Of a stretch of DNA of 64,000 nt, positions 28,299 to 37,940 are shown in pieces; the first letter of the stretch is position 1, and each line of letters opens with the position of its first letter. The notes under the pieces are model-generated. The model saw only the letters and a program-made list of their open reading frames with translations, was not told the DNA's origin and made no database searches. A program made the translations under genes and the position numbers. The stretch is taken from assembly GCF_017220215.1 (NCBI RefSeq), contig NZ_CP071130.1:1256837-1320836 (forward strand), read 5' to 3'. Source of the DNA: Caballeronia sp. M1242. GTDB lineage: Bacteria > Pseudomonadota > Gammaproteobacteria > Burkholderiales > Burkholderiaceae.

Positions 28299-30319
28299 GC
28301 GTCGCCCAGCACGTTGCGCAAGGCCGGCGCGTCGGCTTGCGCGGCGCGGCTGCGGTTATCCACGGTGGGCGCGGACGCCTGCGAATCGAGGCCGGACCAC
28401 GACACGCCATCGGTGGACTGGCGGCGCGCGGCCGCCACGCAGGCATCGACCAGTTCCTTGAACGACACCGCCGCCGAACTCGTCCGCACGAGCACTTCGC
28501 CTTGCAACGGACTTTCCGCGACCACGAGCCCGACGATCAACTCTGCCGCAGGCGCGCGCTGATGCAGCCGGCGCAGCAGATTGCGCAGATACGGCGGCGA
28601 TTCGGCGGCATCGAACGAGACGACGCAGATGATGGTCACGCCCGACAAGTCCACTTCGCCGAAGCGCCCGCGCGAGAACCGCTCGTAGCCGGTCAGATCC
28701 GCGCCCAGCCCGTGCTTGCGGAAAAGCTGCACGGCGATGGTCGCGGCGAGATCGTCCAGCGGGCTTCTCCCCGCGATGCACAGCACTGACGCCGTGTGCC
28801 CTTCCGCGCCTGCGTCGAAGTATTCGGGCGGCGATTCGGATGCGATTGCCGTCGTATCGTCGGCGGCGAGATTCACGAGCGGCTCTTCCTTGCGCTGAAC
28901 CACGGGCGTCACGTCCTCGGCGTCCTCCAGCCCTTCGATGATGTCGAGCGCCGATTCGTTGATGCGCTTCAACTGGTCCGCCGTCACGACGCCGCGCAGC
29001 ACGTCGTTATGCGCGAGGCGCAAGCCTTCGAGCGCGACTTCGTCGTAATACGCGACGAGCGAGCGGTCCTTCAGCAGCGATTCGGCCTGCACGAGCGCCT
29101 CATCGGGATCGTTGGCGAGCAGGCGCTGATAGAAGTTTTCCGCTGGTGTCAGCGCGGGCCGGTCGCCGAAAAGCACATCGAGGAATTCGAGGCGGTCCAC
29201 ATGTCGCCCGAGAATGACGAGGCAAAGCGTGAGCGGCGTCGAAAGGACGAGGCCGATCGGCCCCCAGATCCAGCTCCAGAAAATCGCTGCGACGATCACC
29301 GCGAACGGCGAAAGGCCCGTGCTGTGGCCGTACAGAAGCGGCTCGACGATCTGCCCGGCGATGATGTCGGTCGCGCCGTATAGCACGATGGTCCAGATCA
29401 GCATGGTCCAGCCCGGCCCGACCGCCGCCGCGAAGATCACCGCGAGCAACGCGGCAATCCACGTCCCGACGTAGGGCACGAAGCGCAGGAGCGCCGTCAT
29501 CACGCCAAACAGCAACGCACCCGGCACGCCGATCACCGCGAGCCCGATGCAAATGACGATACCCACCCCGACGTTGATGCCCAGCTGCGCCAGAAAATAA
29601 CGGGAGAGGCGGCGCGCGGCCTCGTCCATCGCCGTGGTCGCGCGGTGCAGGTCGCGCGAACCGAAGAGGCGGATCAGCCGGTCGCGCAGGTCTTCCCGCT
29701 GCAACAGGATGAACACCGCGACGACGAGCACGATGCCGGTCGTTTCCAGCGGACTGATGACGGGCGATAGAAACCGCTGCGCCAGTTCCAGCGGCGACGG
29801 CGCCGGCTCGTGGACTTCGACGGGCATCGGCTGATCGATGGGCGAAGCCGCCGGGTTGTCCTCGTTCGCGTGGGGTTCTTGCTCGCGCGCCGGCGACAGG
29901 CGCTTCAGCGCACGCGACGCGCGCCCGAGAAACGCGTCCGCGCGGCCGACCGTCATGCGCTGCACGCTGTCGACCTTGCGCTCGACGGCCACCTGATACT
30001 TCGGCAGATCGCTCGCGAGTTGCGCGACCTGCGCGCCGATCAGCGCGCCGACAGCCGTGAGCACGGACAACGCGACGAAGACCGCGACGATCACCGACGG
30101 CACCTGACCGAAGCGCAGCCGCCGCAGAAAATCGACGAACGGCGCGAGCAGAAAACTCAGCAGGATTGCGAGGATGATCGGGATCATCACTGCGCGCCCG
30201 AAATACAAAGCGCAAATCACGACGACGACCGCCACGAGCGACGCCAGCGCGCGCAGGCCCGGCGCGTCGGGCGGCAGGATCTTCGCAGGAGGCCGGCGCG
30301 GGCCGGGAAGTGGAGGCAT
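28295..30319 (-). CDS. AI-2E/PerM-family permease with large C-terminal domain
   Basis: 674 residues from ATG at 30319 (MPPLPGPRRPPAKILPP). Residues about 25-370 form the AI-2E/YhhQ-type exporter: VVICALYFGRAVMIPIILAILLSFLLAPFVDFLRR, VVAVFILLQREDLRDRLIRLFG, FVPYVGTWIAALLAVIFA and IVEPLLYGHSTGLSPFAVIVAAIFWSWIWGPIGLVLSTPLT. A further 300 residues include an alpha/beta domain (ASVLCIAGRSPLDDLAATIAVQLFRKHG ... VTIICVVSFDAAE) resembling a B12-binding or receiver-like fold. Family members export signals or drive Na+(Li+)/H+ antiport. Substrate unknown. Confidence 0.87.
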   Translation of the reverse strand: MPPLPGPRRPPAKILPPDAPGLRALASLVAVVVVICALYFGRAVMIPIILAILLSFLLAPFVDFLRRLRFGQVPSVIVAVFVALSVLTAVGALIGAQVAQLASDLPKYQVAVERKVDSVQRMTVGRADAFLGRASRALKRLSPAREQEPHANEDNPAASPIDQPMPVEVHEPAPSPLELAQRFLSPVISPLETTGIVLVVAVFILLQREDLRDRLIRLFGSRDLHRATTAMDEAARRLSRYFLAQLGINVGVGIVICIGLAVIGVPGALLFGVMTALLRFVPYVGTWIAALLAVIFAAAVGPGWTMLIWTIVLYGATDIIAGQIVEPLLYGHSTGLSPFAVIVAAIFWSWIWGPIGLVLSTPLTLCLVILGRHVDRLEFLDVLFGDRPALTPAENFYQRLLANDPDEALVQAESLLKDRSLVAYYDEVALEGLRLAHNDVLRGVVTADQLKRINESALDIIEGLEDAEDVTPVVQRKEEPLVNLAADDTTAIASESPPEYFDAGAEGHTASVLCIAGRSPLDDLAATIAVQLFRKHGLGADLTGYERFSRGRFGEVDLSGVTIICVVSFDAAESPPYLRNLLRRLHQRAPAAELIVGLVVAESPLQGEVLVRTSSAAVSFKELVDACVAAARRQSTDGVSWSGLDSQASAPTVDNRSRAAQADAPALRNVLGDA

Positions 30320-30367
30320 GGAGTCGGCTCGTAGGAAATACTTTCCGAAAGAAGCAAGGCGCGTGCC

Positions 30368-30386
30368 GGTGAGAGTTTTCGGGAGA
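30368..30386 (+). repeat. Dispersed 19-base repeat copy
   Basis: GGTGAGAGTTTTCGGGAGA differs from consensus only in the last base. Confidence 0.85.
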
Positions 30387-30398
30387 GCTGCGCCAAAA

Positions 30399-30417
30399 GG
30401 TGAGCGGATACGGGATG
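30399..30417 (+). repeat. Dispersed 19-base repeat copy, ATAC variant
   Basis: GGTGAGCGGATACGGGATG, almost the same as the copy at 62792. It starts 31 bases after its neighbour. Confidence 0.75.
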
Positions 30418-30546
30418 ACGGGCGCTGATTGAACTGCAAACAAGAATAGTGATTTGATTTCCGCTCGTATTCTGCTTCACGACGCACGAACCCATACTGC
30501 TTCTCAGGCGATCGGGATTCCCCCGGTCCACATGAGAGGAGTTGCC

Positions 30547-31167
30547 ATGAAGCTCTACCACCACCCGCTTTCCGGCCATTCGCACCGCGCTCGTCTCTTC
30601 CTGCATCTGCTGAACATCGAGCACGACGAAGAGGAAGTCGATCTCGCCGCCCGCGCGCACAAATCGCCCGAGTTTCTGCGCCTGAACCGCTTCGGCCAGG
30701 TGCCCGTGCTCGTCGACGGCGAGCACGTCGTCCAGGACTCGAACGCAATCCTCGTTTACATCGCCAAGAAGGCCGGCGCGACGCAATGGCTGCCCGAAAC
30801 GCCCGCCGAAGCCGCCGCCGTGCAGCGCTGGCTTTCGGTCGCGGCAGGGCAGATCGCGTTCGGTCCGGCCGCCGCGCGTCTCGTCACGGTGTTCGGCAGC
30901 AAGTTCGACGTCGATGAAGTCATCGCCCGCGCGCATGCGGTGCTCAAGCTGATCGACGACGAATTGCAAAGCCGCGACTGGATCGCGGATATCGGCAACG
31001 CGCATCCGACCATCGCGGATATCGCGCTTTACAGCTACATCGCGGGCGCGCCGGAAGGCAATGTCGATCTGTCCGGCTATCGCAACGTGCTGGCGTGGCT
31101 CGCGCGCATCGAGGCGTTGCCGGGCTTCGTGCCGTTCCAGCAGACCGCTGCGGGCCTGCGCGCCTAA
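30547..31167 (+). CDS. Glutathione S-transferase
   Basis: 206 residues. Thioredoxin-like N-terminal domain ([22 protein letters not shown], then [26 protein letters not shown] with the cis-proline and the Asp-Ser glutathione contact), then an all-helical C-terminal domain with the N-capping motif [20 protein letters not shown] ribosome site, GAGAGGAG, lies upstream. It is followed 22 bases later by a multidomain reductase gene, so the pair is probably one operon for detoxification. Confidence 0.93.
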   Translation: MKLYHHPLSGHSHRARLFLHLLNIEHDEEEVDLAARAHKSPEFLRLNRFGQVPVLVDGEHVVQDSNAILVYIAKKAGATQWLPETPAEAAAVQRWLSVAAGQIAFGPAAARLVTVFGSKFDVDEVIARAHAVLKLIDDELQSRDWIADIGNAHPTIADIALYSYIAGAPEGNVDLSGYRNVLAWLARIEALPGFVPFQQTAAGLRA

Positions 31168-31189
31168 CCTCTTGCCGGAGACGACGATC

Positions 31190-33268
31190 ATGCCTGCCAC
31201 CGCTTCGATTACCGCGCCTTCGCCCTGGCATCGCGGCGAAGTCGAGATGCAAACCGCCGCTGGCGTCGCGGCGCGCATGCACGACGTCGGACAGCGCGTC
31301 GTGCGCCCATTCATGCCGGAACAGCATCGGCAATTCTTCGCGCAGTTGCCCTTCATCGTCGCCGGTACGGTCGATGCCGACGGCGACGCCTGGGCCACGT
31401 TCCTCACCGGCCGCCCCGGCTTTCTGAGCACGCCGGATGCGACCACGCTTTCCGTCGGGCACATTCGCGATCCGCTCGATCCCGCCGACGCGGGTCTTGC
31501 GGACGGCGCGTCGGTCGGCTTGCTCGGCATCGAGATGCATACGCGGCGGCGCAATCGCGTGAACGGCGTGATTCATCGCGATAACGCGGCTCACGGGCAA
31601 GCATTCGAAGTGGCCGTCGAGCAGAGCTTCGGCAATTGTCCGCAATACATTCAGTTGCGCGACTTTGCGTTCGTGCGCGACGCGTCAACGCCCTCGCCGT
31701 CCAGTCCCGTTTCGCTCGATGCGCAGTCGCCGCGCATGCGGGCGATGATCGAGCGCGCCGATACGTTCTTCGTCGCGTCGTACTTCGATCGCGAGGACGG
31801 GCATCGCCAGGTGGACGTGTCGCATCGCGGCGGCAAGGCGGGCTTCGTGCGCGTGTCCGACGACGGCGCGCTCACGATTCCCGACTTCGCGGGCAATCTG
31901 TTCTTCAACACGCTCGGCAATATCGCGGTCAACGGCCGGGCGGGACTCGTGTTCGCCGACTTCGAAACCGGCGACGTCCTGCAACTCACAGGCGATGCGC
32001 AAGTGCTGCTCGACTCGCCCGAAACCGCCGCTTTTCAGGGCGCCGAGCGCCTGTGGCGCTTCGTGCCGCGCCGCGTTCTCTTGCGCGAAGACGCGCTGCC
32101 GCTGCGCTGGACGTTTCGCCGCGAAGGCTGGTCGCCGAACTCGCTGATGACGGGCGACTGGAACGAAGCCGCGCAGCGCATGAAGGCTGCGGCGCTCGCG
32201 AATGCGTGGCGGCCGTATCGCGTGAGCCGCATCGTCGACGAAAGCGACGTGATCCGCTCGTTCTGGCTCGAACCGGCGGATGGCGCGGGCATCGTGCCGC
32301 ACGCGGCGGGACAGCATTTGCCGGTGCGGCTCACGTTGCCGGGCGAAACGAAGCCGCTCGTGCGCACGTACACGCTGTCGGTCGGGCCGGCTGACGGCGT
32401 GTATCGCATCAGCGTGAAGCGCGAAGGCCGGGCGTCGGCGTATCTGCACGACGCGCTGAAAGTGGGCGACATCATCGAAGCGCGGCAGCCGGCGGGCAAC
32501 TTCACGATCGATCCGTTCGAAGCGCGCCCCGCCGTGCTGCTGGCGGCGGGCGTCGGCATCACGCCGATGCTCGCGATGTTGCGCCATGTCGTCTACGAAG
32601 GACTGCGCAAGCGGCGCGTGCGTCCGGTCTGGCTGATCGCGTCGGCGCGCACGCTCGCGAACCGCGCGTTCGCCGCCGAGATCGACACACTCGCGCAAAG
32701 TGCGGGCGGCGCGGTCAACATGATACGCGTGCTGAGCGACCCGCAAGGCGCGCAACTCAAGCGCGATTACGACGTGTCGGGCCGCATCGACATCGATCTT
32801 CTGACGAGCGTCCTGCCGTTCAACGACTACGACTTCTATCTGTGCGGACCGGGCGCGTTCATGCAATCGCTCTACGACGGCCTGCGCGCACTGAACGTTG
32901 CCGACACGCGCATTCATGCGGAGGCGTTCGGTCCTGCATCGCTCGTGCGCACGCCGGATCGCGGCGTCGAGATGAAGCCCATGCGCCCGCCCGCCACCGA
33001 AGCCGTGCCCGTGCGCTTCGTGAAGTCGCAACGCGACGTGCAATGGCAGCCCGCGAGCGGCACGCTGCTGGAACTGGCCGAAGCGTCTGGCGTGGAGACG
33101 GAATCGAACTGTCGCGGCGGAACGTGCGGGACGTGCAGAACGCGCATCGTGAGCGGCGCGGTGTCGTATGCGAGCGAGCCGGCGTTCCACGTCGACGAAA
33201 AGGAGGCGCTGATCTGCTGCGCCCGCCCGGCAGCGGACGCCGACGCCCCGCTGCAACTCGATCTGTAG
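31190..33268 (+). CDS. PNPOx-like/FNR/2Fe-2S three-domain oxidoreductase
   Basis: 692 residues. The N-terminal third is a pyridoxamine-phosphate-oxidase-like split-barrel flavin domain (FFAQLPFIVAGTVDADGDAWATFLTG; later VDVSHRGGKAGFVRV and FFNTLGNIAVNGRAGLVFADF). A ferredoxin-NADP reductase module follows (RTYTLSVGP, AGVGITPMLAMLRH, DFYLCGPGAFM). A plant-type ferredoxin ends the protein with CRGGTCGTC and a final Cys in ALICC. The layout implies NAD(P)H to flavin to 2Fe-2S to flavin electron flow. The acceptor is unknown. Confidence 0.9.
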   Translation: MPATASITAPSPWHRGEVEMQTAAGVAARMHDVGQRVVRPFMPEQHRQFFAQLPFIVAGTVDADGDAWATFLTGRPGFLSTPDATTLSVGHIRDPLDPADAGLADGASVGLLGIEMHTRRRNRVNGVIHRDNAAHGQAFEVAVEQSFGNCPQYIQLRDFAFVRDASTPSPSSPVSLDAQSPRMRAMIERADTFFVASYFDREDGHRQVDVSHRGGKAGFVRVSDDGALTIPDFAGNLFFNTLGNIAVNGRAGLVFADFETGDVLQLTGDAQVLLDSPETAAFQGAERLWRFVPRRVLLREDALPLRWTFRREGWSPNSLMTGDWNEAAQRMKAAALANAWRPYRVSRIVDESDVIRSFWLEPADGAGIVPHAAGQHLPVRLTLPGETKPLVRTYTLSVGPADGVYRISVKREGRASAYLHDALKVGDIIEARQPAGNFTIDPFEARPAVLLAAGVGITPMLAMLRHVVYEGLRKRRVRPVWLIASARTLANRAFAAEIDTLAQSAGGAVNMIRVLSDPQGAQLKRDYDVSGRIDIDLLTSVLPFNDYDFYLCGPGAFMQSLYDGLRALNVADTRIHAEAFGPASLVRTPDRGVEMKPMRPPATEAVPVRFVKSQRDVQWQPASGTLLELAEASGVETESNCRGGTCGTCRTRIVSGAVSYASEPAFHVDEKEALICCARPAADADAPLQLDL

Positions 33269-33345
33269 ACCAAAGCGCCATTGCGGGACGTCCCGGCATG
33301 CCCGAGAATGCACGGCAACTTTCTCGCCCGCTTCCCGCATCCGAC

Positions 33346-34245
33346 ATGGACCGTTTTCAGGCAATGTCGACCTTCGTCACGGTGGTCGAAACAGGCGGCT
33401 TCGCGTCGGCCGCGCGCAAGCTCGATGTCTCGCCTTCGGTCGTGAGCCGCGTCGTGACTGAGCTCGAAGAGCGCCTTGGCGTGCGCCTGCTCACGCGCAC
33501 CACGCGCGTCGTGCGCCTGACCGACGCTGGCAACGGCTTCTTCGAAGACTGCCGGCGCATACTCGGCGAAGTGGACACCGCCGAGCTCGCCGCGCGAGGC
33601 ACGCACGCATCGCCGCGCGGCGTGCTCTCGCTGACCGCGCCTGTCTTGTTCGGCCGGCTGCATGTGACGCCCATCGTGCTCGACTACCTGTCGCGTTATC
33701 CCGAAGCCGATGCGAACTGCTGGTTCGTCGACCGCGTGGTGAATCTCGTCGACGAGGGCATCGACGTGGCCGTGCGCATCGCGCAACTGCCGGATTCGTC
33801 GCTTCAGGCGATTCCCGTCGGACGCGTGCGGCGCGTGCTCTGCGCGTCGCCCGCCTATCTCGCGAAGCACGGCACGCCGTCGCGCCCGGAAGACCTCGAC
33901 GCGCACACGATCATCGCGTCTACGGGATCGTCTTCGCCGCCGGAATGGCGTCTTCACGATGGCGATCGCACCGTGATCGTCCGTACGCGAGCGCGCTTCA
34001 TCACGACGACGAACGATTCGGCCATCGATGCGGCGCTCGCGGACTTCGGTATCGCGCGGCTCCTGTCGTATCAAGTCGCGCAGCACGTAAGCGAAGGTCG
34101 GCTCGTGATCGTGCTCGCCGAATTCGAGCCGCCGCCGCTGCCTATTCATCTCGTGCATCGCGAAGGACGCCACGTCACGCAGAAGGTCCGCGCGTTCCTC
34201 GATCTGGCCGTGGCGACCTTGCGCGCGGATGCATCGTTGCGCTAA
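33346..34245 (+). CDS. LysR-family transcriptional regulator
   Basis: 299 residues from MDRFQAMSTFVTVVETGGF. N-terminal winged HTH (SAARKLDVSPSVVSRVVTELEERLGVRLLTRTTRVVRLTDAG) and a substrate-binding domain of the CrgA/AaeR type (GVLSLTAPVLFGRLHVTPIVLDYLSRYP, VDEGIDVAVRIAQLPDSSL). It follows the GST-reductase pair on the same strand after 77 bases and might control it. An upstream in-frame extension overlaps the reductase gene and is rejected. Confidence 0.92.
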   Translation: MDRFQAMSTFVTVVETGGFASAARKLDVSPSVVSRVVTELEERLGVRLLTRTTRVVRLTDAGNGFFEDCRRILGEVDTAELAARGTHASPRGVLSLTAPVLFGRLHVTPIVLDYLSRYPEADANCWFVDRVVNLVDEGIDVAVRIAQLPDSSLQAIPVGRVRRVLCASPAYLAKHGTPSRPEDLDAHTIIASTGSSSPPEWRLHDGDRTVIVRTRARFITTTNDSAIDAALADFGIARLLSYQVAQHVSEGRLVIVLAEFEPPPLPIHLVHREGRHVTQKVRAFLDLAVATLRADASLR

Positions 34246-34426
34246 TCGCGCTAAAGGAAGGGCGTGGCGGCTTCGTGAATCTTTGAGGAATCGAACGCCC
34301 GTTAGCGCGCGAGCCGTGCAAAATGGCGGCAAACCATGCAACATAGCTCTCTTCGGCGTATTTGCGCTTCCAGCCGCGTTCCGGCTCGACGAACCGGCTC
34401 TTCCGAACCTCAACGGCTCACGCACC

Positions 34427-35902
34427 ATGACGAACCCGACCTCTCCCAACAATGAACGCCCGCTCGACATGATCATCTTCGGCGGCGGCGGAGACCTGGC
34501 GGCGCGCAAGCTGCTGCCCGCGCTGTACATGGCGCATTCGCACTGCAACCTGCCCGCCGAGACGCGCATTCTCGCGATCGGCCGCAAGGACTGGACGCGC
34601 GAAGATTATCTGAAGAACTTCATGGAGAAGCAGTCGCGTCCGTTCATCGACGAGAAGGCTTTCGATGCGCAGTCCTGGGACAAATTCCTCGCGCTGTTCG
34701 ACTACGTGCGCGTCGATGTCGAGAATCCCGACGACTTCCGCCGTCTCGCCGAAGCCACGCGGCCGAACGTGCAGCGCGTGTTCTATCTCTCGACTTCGCC
34801 TGAACTGTTCACGACGATTTGCGACAACCTCTCGGCGGCCGGCATCGTCGACGATCAAGCGCGCGTCGTGCTCGAAAAGCCGCTCGGCCATGATCTCGCC
34901 TCCGCGCGCGCCATCAACGACGCGGTCGGCCGGCACTTCAAGGAAGAGCAGATCTACCGTATCGACCATTATCTCGGCAAGGAAACGGTGCAGAACCTGA
35001 TGGTGCTGCGCTTCGGCAATCCGATTTTCGGGCCGCTGTGGCAGGCGCCGTACATCAAGAGCGTGCAGATCACGGTGGCGGAAACGGTGGGCGTGGGCAG
35101 CCGCGCGGGCTTCTACGATCACACCGGCGCGCTGCGCGACATGGTGCAGAACCACTTGCTGCAACTGCTGTGCATCGTCGCAATGGAGCCGCCCGTTTCG
35201 CTCGATCCGGACGCCGTGCGCGACGAAAAGCTGAAGGTGCTGAAATCGCTGCGTCCGATGACCGTTTCCGACACCGCCCGCGACACCGTGCGCGGCCAGT
35301 ACGCGGCGGGCGCCGTGGGCGGCGAGCCGGTCAAGGGTTACTTGCAGGAAGACAACGTGCCGCCCGACAGCCGCGCGGAGACGTTCGTGGCGTTGCGCGC
35401 GCATATCAACAACTGGCGCTGGGCCAACGTGCCGTTCTTCCTGCGCACCGGCAAGCGCATGCAGACGCGGCGTTCGGAAATCGTCATCGACTTCGCGGAC
35501 CTGCCGTTTTCCATCATCCCGAGCGGGCCGCGCAACTATGGCAACCGGCTCATCATTACGTTGCAGCCGGAAGAGTCCATCCAGTTGCAGATGCTCGCGA
35601 AGGAACCGGGCAGCGGCATGCAGATGCTGCCCGTGAACCTCAATCTCGATCTTCAGCAGGCCATGACGCAGCGCCGCGCGGAAGCGTACGAACGCTTGCT
35701 GATCGACGTGATTCGCGGCCGGCTCACGCACTTCATGCGCCGCGACGAACTGGAAGCCGCGTGGGCGTGGGTCGAGCCGATTCTCAACGGCTGGAAGGAA
35801 CTCGGCGACCGGCCGCGTGGCTACACGGCGGGCACGTTCGGCCCGGCGGCGTCTTCCGCGTTGATGGCGCGCGAGAATCTCGCGTGGGCGGAAGAAGGTT
35901 GA
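34427..35902 (+). CDS. zwf: Glucose-6-phosphate 1-dehydrogenase
   Basis: 491 residues, typical length. The nucleotide loop reads FGGGGDLAARKLLPALY where GASGDL is more usual. The active-site motif RIDHYLGKE holds the catalytic His and the substrate-binding Lys. VVLEKPLGHDL, FFLRTGKRM and GYTAGTFGP also match. The enzyme oxidises glucose-6-phosphate to 6-phosphogluconolactone, feeding NADPH and the Entner-Doudoroff route. No pgl, edd or eda lies next to it, so this may be one of several zwf copies. Start chosen at MTNPTS. Confidence 0.94.
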   Translation: MTNPTSPNNERPLDMIIFGGGGDLAARKLLPALYMAHSHCNLPAETRILAIGRKDWTREDYLKNFMEKQSRPFIDEKAFDAQSWDKFLALFDYVRVDVENPDDFRRLAEATRPNVQRVFYLSTSPELFTTICDNLSAAGIVDDQARVVLEKPLGHDLASARAINDAVGRHFKEEQIYRIDHYLGKETVQNLMVLRFGNPIFGPLWQAPYIKSVQITVAETVGVGSRAGFYDHTGALRDMVQNHLLQLLCIVAMEPPVSLDPDAVRDEKLKVLKSLRPMTVSDTARDTVRGQYAAGAVGGEPVKGYLQEDNVPPDSRAETFVALRAHINNWRWANVPFFLRTGKRMQTRRSEIVIDFADLPFSIIPSGPRNYGNRLIITLQPEESIQLQMLAKEPGSGMQMLPVNLNLDLQQAMTQRRAEAYERLLIDVIRGRLTHFMRRDELEAAWAWVEPILNGWKELGDRPRGYTAGTFGPAASSALMARENLAWAEEG

Positions 35903-35903
35903 T

Positions 35904-37187
35904 TCAGCGCATCGCGGGGCGCGCCGCGCGTCGCGATGCGAGCGCCCTGCCCGCGGCCATCACCGCCGCGAGCACGGCGATTCCGCAGAGAATGCCCGCG
36001 AGCCGAAGCGCCGCGGGCATCGGATCAGACGACCAGTGGTGATCCTGCACGAACACCATGATGAACGCGATGGTGAATTGCCGCCCGACATAGCTCGCGC
36101 CTTGCGCGCCCGTCTGCACATGACAGCCGATCCACACGCCCGCGCATAGCGCGAGCATGCACGCGGGCTCGCTATCGCCGATCAGCGGCAGAAGCGCGAG
36201 ACTCGCCGCGCCCGCGATCAGGCAGCCGAGCACGCGCTGCACCATGCGCGACCCGATCGGCCGCCGCGTCGGCTTGCCGAGCGCCGATGCGGGCAGAATC
36301 AATACGGCGATGGCCGTGACCATCGCCTGCGCGAAGCCGGGCAAGTTCCACGCATACGCCACCGACGCCAGTATCGCCACCGACCACGCCGCATGCCACG
36401 CGAGGCGCTTGCGCATCGCTCGGGCGGACTGCATTTCCTGCTTCGCGCTGAGTGCGTGGAGCGGACCGGACTGAATGATGGACACGGCCGCCGTTTCGTG
36501 ACTCGATCCATCGACGCGATCCGCCGTTGAGGACGCCCTCGCGCTCGATACGGGCGCCGCGCCCCGCGACCTCCGATACTGCTGCGCGGCCGCGTGAGAG
36601 AGCGCGGACACGGCCACGCACGCGAGCGTCCCGACGACGACTTCGGCCACGCGCGATAGCGCAAACGAAGCCGTCGCCGAAGCCGACGCCAGCCGATGCG
36701 CCTCGAACGTCACCATCAGCGCGGTCACCGCGCCGAGCACCCATGCATAGCCCGCATCCGAAGCCAGCGCGCGATACACCGACACGCCCGCGATCAGCGC
36801 CAGCAACGGCACGAAGAGCCACGGTGTATCGCCGATCAGCGGTCCCGCCGTCGCGCCGAGCAACGCGCCGGCGATGGTGCCGAGCACGCGATGCACGCCA
36901 CGCTGCGCGCAGGCCGAGAACTTCGACTGCATGACCGCGAAGCCGCTGATCGCCGCCCACCAGATATGTTCGAGCCGAAAGGCGTATGCAAGCGCGACCG
37001 CGAGCGCGACGGATGCCATCGCCTGCGTCGCGAAGAACGCGCGGGCGGGCGTCGGTCGGATGGCGGCGAGTTCGCGCCCGAGCGATACGAATGCCTCGCG
37101 CACGAGATCAGCGAGGGCGTCGAATGCCGCGAAGGCGCTGCGCGACGTGGCGGAAGGGTCGTTAATCGTGGAATGGTCGTTCGGCAT
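35904..37187 (-). CDS. FUSC/aromatic acid exporter family membrane protein
   Basis: 427 residues with two clusters of membrane helices. AFFATQAMASVALAVALAYAFRLEHIWWAAISGFAVMQSKFSACAQRGVHRVLGTIAGALLG contains the FUSC signature, with a related second half from about residue 290 (AIAVLILPASALG ... RMVQRVLGCLIAGAASLALLPLIG). Relatives (AaeB, FusC) export aromatic carboxylic acids or fusaric acid. No membrane-fusion partner is adjacent. The stop is one base from the zwf stop on the other strand. Confidence 0.85.
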   Translation of the reverse strand: MPNDHSTINDPSATSRSAFAAFDALADLVREAFVSLGRELAAIRPTPARAFFATQAMASVALAVALAYAFRLEHIWWAAISGFAVMQSKFSACAQRGVHRVLGTIAGALLGATAGPLIGDTPWLFVPLLALIAGVSVYRALASDAGYAWVLGAVTALMVTFEAHRLASASATASFALSRVAEVVVGTLACVAVSALSHAAAQQYRRSRGAAPVSSARASSTADRVDGSSHETAAVSIIQSGPLHALSAKQEMQSARAMRKRLAWHAAWSVAILASVAYAWNLPGFAQAMVTAIAVLILPASALGKPTRRPIGSRMVQRVLGCLIAGAASLALLPLIGDSEPACMLALCAGVWIGCHVQTGAQGASYVGRQFTIAFIMVFVQDHHWSSDPMPAALRLAGILCGIAVLAAVMAAGRALASRRAARPAMR

Positions 37188-37334
37188 CGTCGGCGGTGGC
37201 GGGGTCTTGTCTGAGCGTAGACGCGGATCGGCGCGAGCGCAATGGAAGCGTCGACGTCCGGCAACATCCGCACGCCGATGCTATGGTTGAGACTCGCGAC
37301 CCGCGATCAACCGGCGACATTACAAGGACATTCC

Positions 37335-37940
37335 ATGGCGAAAGTACTGGTGCTCTATTACTCGATGTACGGTCACGTCGAAACGATGGCGCAAGCGGTA
37401 GCCGAAGGCGCGGGCGGCGTGCCGGGCGTCGAGGTCACGGTGAAGCGCGTGCCGGAAACCATTCCGGCGGATCAGGCGGCCGTCATCGGCGTGAAGCTAG
37501 ACCAGCAGGCGCCCGTGGCCACCATCGACGAACTCGCGAACTACGACGCCATCATCTTGGGCACGCCCACGCGCTTCGGGAACATGGCCGGGCAGATGCG
37601 CACGTTCCTCGACCAGACGGGCGGCCTGTGGGTGAAAGGCGCGCTGGTCGGCAAGATCGGCAGCGTGTTCACGTCCACGGCTTCGCAACACGGCGGGCAG
37701 GAAACCACCATCACGTCGTTTCACACGACGCTCCTGCATCACGGCATGATCGTCGCCGGCGTGCCGTACGCGTGCGCCGCGCTCACCAGCATGGCGGAAA
37801 TCTCGGGCGGCACGCCGTACGGCGCGACCACCATCGTCGGTGCGGACGGCAAGCGTCATCCGACGCAGAACGAACTCGACATCGCGCGATATCAGGGCAA
37901 GCACGTCGCCGAACTGGCAGTCAAGATCGCGGGCAAGTGA
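37335..37940 (+). CDS. wrbA: NAD(P)H:quinone oxidoreductase WrbA
   Basis: 201 residues. The flavodoxin phosphate loop is [12 protein letters not shown] (residues 8-19). [24 protein letters not shown] and [31 protein letters not shown] are hallmark WrbA segments, and the C-terminus [15 protein letters not shown] is typical. The tetrameric FMN enzyme makes two-electron quinone reductions and limits oxidative stress. RBS AAGGA lies upstream. Divergent from the FUSC gene. Confidence 0.95.
   Translation: MAKVLVLYYSMYGHVETMAQAVAEGAGGVPGVEVTVKRVPETIPADQAAVIGVKLDQQAPVATIDELANYDAIILGTPTRFGNMAGQMRTFLDQTGGLWVKGALVGKIGSVFTSTASQHGGQETTITSFHTTLLHHGMIVAGVPYACAALTSMAEISGGTPYGATTIVGADGKRHPTQNELDIARYQGKHVAELAVKIAGK

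Larger units (their letters stand above)
30320..30546. other. Divergent intergenic region with two 19-base repeats
   Basis: It separates the permease from the GST gene. Repeat copies lie at 30368 and 30399; nothing else can be assigned. Confidence 0.5.
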
